From contig JASHYD010001279.1 of NCBI GenBank assembly GCA_030043175.1, forward strand, positions 1 through 5,028: DNA of 5,028 bases, read 5' to 3'. Position numbers and translations under genes: made by a program. The stretch is from Xanthobacteraceae bacterium. GTDB lineage: Bacteria; Pseudomonadota; Alphaproteobacteria; Rhizobiales; Xanthobacteraceae. This document shows, piece after piece, positions 3,235-5,028 of this stretch. The first letter of the stretch is position 1; every line of letters starts with the position of its first letter. The notes below the pieces were generated by a model that did not search any database, was not told the DNA's origin, and saw only the letters and a list, made by a program, of their open reading frames with translations.

Positions 3235-5028
3235 ACGTTATCAAACGACTCTGCCTGATCATCGCGATCGCTCTGGCGATGGATGCTTCCATCATAGCGC
3301 CTGCGTTTCCGCAACAGGGCGACGTGGCTGCACTGAACGCAAGAGTAATGGCATTGTATCGAGCCAGGAAATTCGTTGAAGCTGTGCCGCTGGCGCAACA
3401 AGTGCTGGCGATCCGCGAGAAAGCGCTCGGTCCCGACCATCCGGACGTCGCGACATCGCTCAACACTCTGGCTCAGCTATACACCAACCAAGGTCGCTAC
3501 GCCGACGCTGAGCCGCTCGACAAACGAGCTCTAGCTATCCGCGAGAAAGCGCTCGGTCCCGACCATCCCCATGTCGCAACCTCGCTCAGCCACCTAGCTT
3601 CGCTTTATGCCAGCCGGGGTCGCTACGCTGATGCATTGGCCTTGGTGCAAACCATGATTGGGCATGGCCGCGCGGCCTCGTACCTCGCCCTTCCAATCCT
3701 TTTTGTGGCGCAGCGCAACGACCTGATACCCGCCGACACGACACTTGATGACGCCCTCAACGTGGTGCAGCGCGCCTCGCAGTCGGCTGCGGCGGCGGCC
3801 GTCAACAAGCTTGCGGTGCGCCTTGCGGCCGGCACCGATCGGCTGGCAGGCCTGGTGCGCAACGACCAGGACTTGGCCGCCGAGGCGGAAACCCTCGACA
3901 AGGCGATCCTCACGGCCGTCTCGAAGGAGCCGGTGAACCGTGATGCCGCCGCCGAGCAGCGGATCAGGGACCGGCTAACCGAGATCGCGAAGCAGCATGC
4001 GGCGCTGCAGGGCGTGTTCGGCGCCGAGTTCCCGGACTACGCGGCGGTATCGAACCCGCAGCCGCCGACCGTCAAGGAGAACCAGGGCCTCCTGTCTGAT
4101 GGCGAGGCGCTGCTGCTCTTTGCGACCGGCGAGAAGGAAAGCTACGTCTTTGCGGTGACCCGCACGAGCGCCACGTGGAAATCAATTCCCCTCGGGACGG
4201 CGGCACTGTCTTCGAAGGTTGCCGCCTTCCGCCGCGGCCTCGATGTCGAGGCGCTGCGGCAGTCGGACGAAGGCGGCAACCCGGTGCTGTTCGACCTTCG
4301 TCTTGCCAATGAACTCTATGCGGACCTGATCGGACCTGTCGAGGACGTGGTCAAGAACGCGCGCCGGGTACTGGTCGTGCTCGCCGGCCCGTTGACCTCG
4401 CTGCCGTTTCACCTGCTCGTGACGGAGAAACCAGCCACTGCAATTCCGCAACTCAAGGATATCGGTTTCTATCGGGACGCTGCCTGGCTCATCAAGCGCA
4501 AGGCGGTGAGCGTGCTGCCGGCGCTTTCGAGCCTCAAGGCCTTACGTCAGGTGTCCCACCGGGTCCCGGGCGCGAGGCCCATGGTGGGGTTCGGCGATCC
4601 GCTGTTCGATCCGGCGGAGCGGGCGAAGGCGCTTGCCGAACGGCGCGCACGGGCTCGCCTCGCCGTCACGAGGGGCTACGGCGACTTTTGGCGGGGGGCT
4701 GGCATCGACCGCGTAAAGCTCGCGCGCTATCTGCCGTCGCTTCTCGACACGGCCGACGAACTCAAGGCGGTCGCCGGAAAGCTCGGCGCCGCGGCCGGCG
4801 ACATCCACCTCGGCAGCGACGCCAGCGAGACGACGGTGAAGCGGACGGCGCTGGCCGACTACCGGGTGGTCTATTTTGCGACCCATGGTCTCGTCGCCGG
4901 GGACGTCGCAGGACTTGGCGAACCGTCGCTTGCGCTCACCCTGCCAAAGCAGCCGACCGAGCTTGACGACGGGCTGCTCACGGCGAGCGAGGTGGCGCAG
5001 CTCAAGCTCAATGCCGACTGGGTGGTGC
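3231..5028 (+). CDS. Exported TPR-CHAT domain protein (3' end outside window)
   Basis: The frame is open for 599 codons to the window edge. ATG 3231 follows GAGG by six bases and begins a signal-peptide-like segment (residues 1-25; charged start, then a core running through LCLIIAIALA). Residues 33-140 hold about two and a half 42-residue TPR units of the NB-ARC/kinesin-light-chain type, with AxIREKALGPDHPxVATSL and GRYADAEPL signatures. Residues 145-280 are Ala-rich and helical. From about 285 onward comes a CHAT domain (caspase HetF-associated with TPRs, a clan CD cysteine-peptidase fold): GEALLLFATG, VLAGPLTSLPFHLL, GFGDPLFD, a TADELKAVA helix and YFATHGL with the predicted catalytic His at residue 552. 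The window stops at NADWVV, just where the family continues into the LSAC cysteine motif. Proteins of this form usually run about 150 residues further. An envelope-located, possibly proteolytic or scaffold role is inferred; substrate unknown. Confidence 0.9.
   Translation, partial: MNVIKRLCLIIAIALAMDASIIAPAFPQQGDVAALNARVMALYRARKFVEAVPLAQQVLAIREKALGPDHPDVATSLNTLAQLYTNQGRYADAEPLDKRALAIREKALGPDHPHVATSLSHLASLYASRGRYADALALVQTMIGHGRAASYLALPILFVAQRNDLIPADTTLDDALNVVQRASQSAAAAAVNKLAVRLAAGTDRLAGLVRNDQDLAAEAETLDKAILTAVSKEPVNRDAAAEQRIRDRLTEIAKQHAALQGVFGAEFPDYAAVSNPQPPTVKENQGLLSDGEALLLFATGEKESYVFAVTRTSATWKSIPLGTAALSSKVAAFRRGLDVEALRQSDEGGNPVLFDLRLANELYADLIGPVEDVVKNARRVLVVLAGPLTSLPFHLLVTEKPATAIPQLKDIGFYRDAAWLIKRKAVSVLPALSSLKALRQVSHRVPGARPMVGFGDPLFDPAERAKALAERRARARLAVTRGYGDFWRGAGIDRVKLARYLPSLLDTADELKAVAGKLGAAAGDIHLGSDASETTVKRTALADYRVVYFATHGLVAGDVAGLGEPSLALTLPKQPTELDDGLLTASEVAQLKLNADWVV
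3411..3568 (+). repeat. Two identical 32-base direct repeats within the TPR region
   Basis: Bases 3411-3442 and 3537-3568 are identical (both start ATCCGCGAGAAAGCGCTCGG) and lie 126 bases apart, exactly 42 codons, the length of one TPR unit of this type. They encode IREKALGPDHP twice. The unit between them is the repeat period of the protein. Confidence 0.9.

Noticed and set aside
4182..4966. Antisense and alternate-frame ORFs within the CHAT region
   Set aside because: They are fully covered by the strongly supported CHAT frame, and their Arg-rich products are typical shadow translations.
3231..5028. TPR-CHAT protein as the Craspase partner of a type III-E CRISPR system
   Set aside because: No cas gene or repeat array is visible, the protein has a signal peptide, and its TPR-CHAT layout matches the common rhizobial exported family rather than Csx29.

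Overview
The window looks like chromosomal DNA of a GC-rich alphaproteobacterium. Rhizobiales of the Bradyrhizobium/Nitrobacteraceae type is my best guess. The reasons are the codon use (C or G in most third positions), a DUF1127-type small protein, a TPR-CHAT protein with very typical Bradyrhizobium-like wording, and several small exported proteins separated by long, gene-poor spacers. The organism is inferred from style; there is no rRNA or other phylogenetic marker in the window.

Layout. (1) Bases 1-194, plus strand: the last 63 residues of a TonB-family C-terminal domain protein, followed by a possible weak hairpin terminator. (2) Bases 267-785, minus strand: two very small membrane proteins. 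One is a 78-residue two-helix protein. The other is a 46-residue single-helix ORF that looks like the front end of a longer membrane protein. A short, nearly perfect inverted repeat lies between them. (3) Bases 786-1357: a 572-base stretch with no convincing gene but with hairpins, including a perfect 8-bp stem. (4) Bases 1358-2858, plus strand: a string of separately spaced small genes, mostly with good Shine-Dalgarno sequences. They are an 83-residue exported protein, a 52-residue exported Cys-containing peptide, a doubtful 27-residue ORF, a 70-residue DUF1127-like protein and a 136-residue exported beta-rich (Ig-like) protein. (5) Bases 2859-3230: a spacer with two doubtful tiny ORFs and a perfect TATAAT box. 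(6) Base 3231 to the end: a TPR-CHAT protein that runs off the window just before its expected catalytic cysteine.

How the parts fit together. Three of the four better-supported plus-strand small genes, and the large CHAT protein, begin with a signal peptide, so much of this stretch encodes envelope or periplasmic products. The spacers of 44 to 372 bases argue against one tight operon. I see no mobile element, tRNA, rRNA or CRISPR array. The most notable object is the exported TPR-CHAT protease-like protein. The cluster of poorly characterised small secreted proteins next to it is suggestive only.
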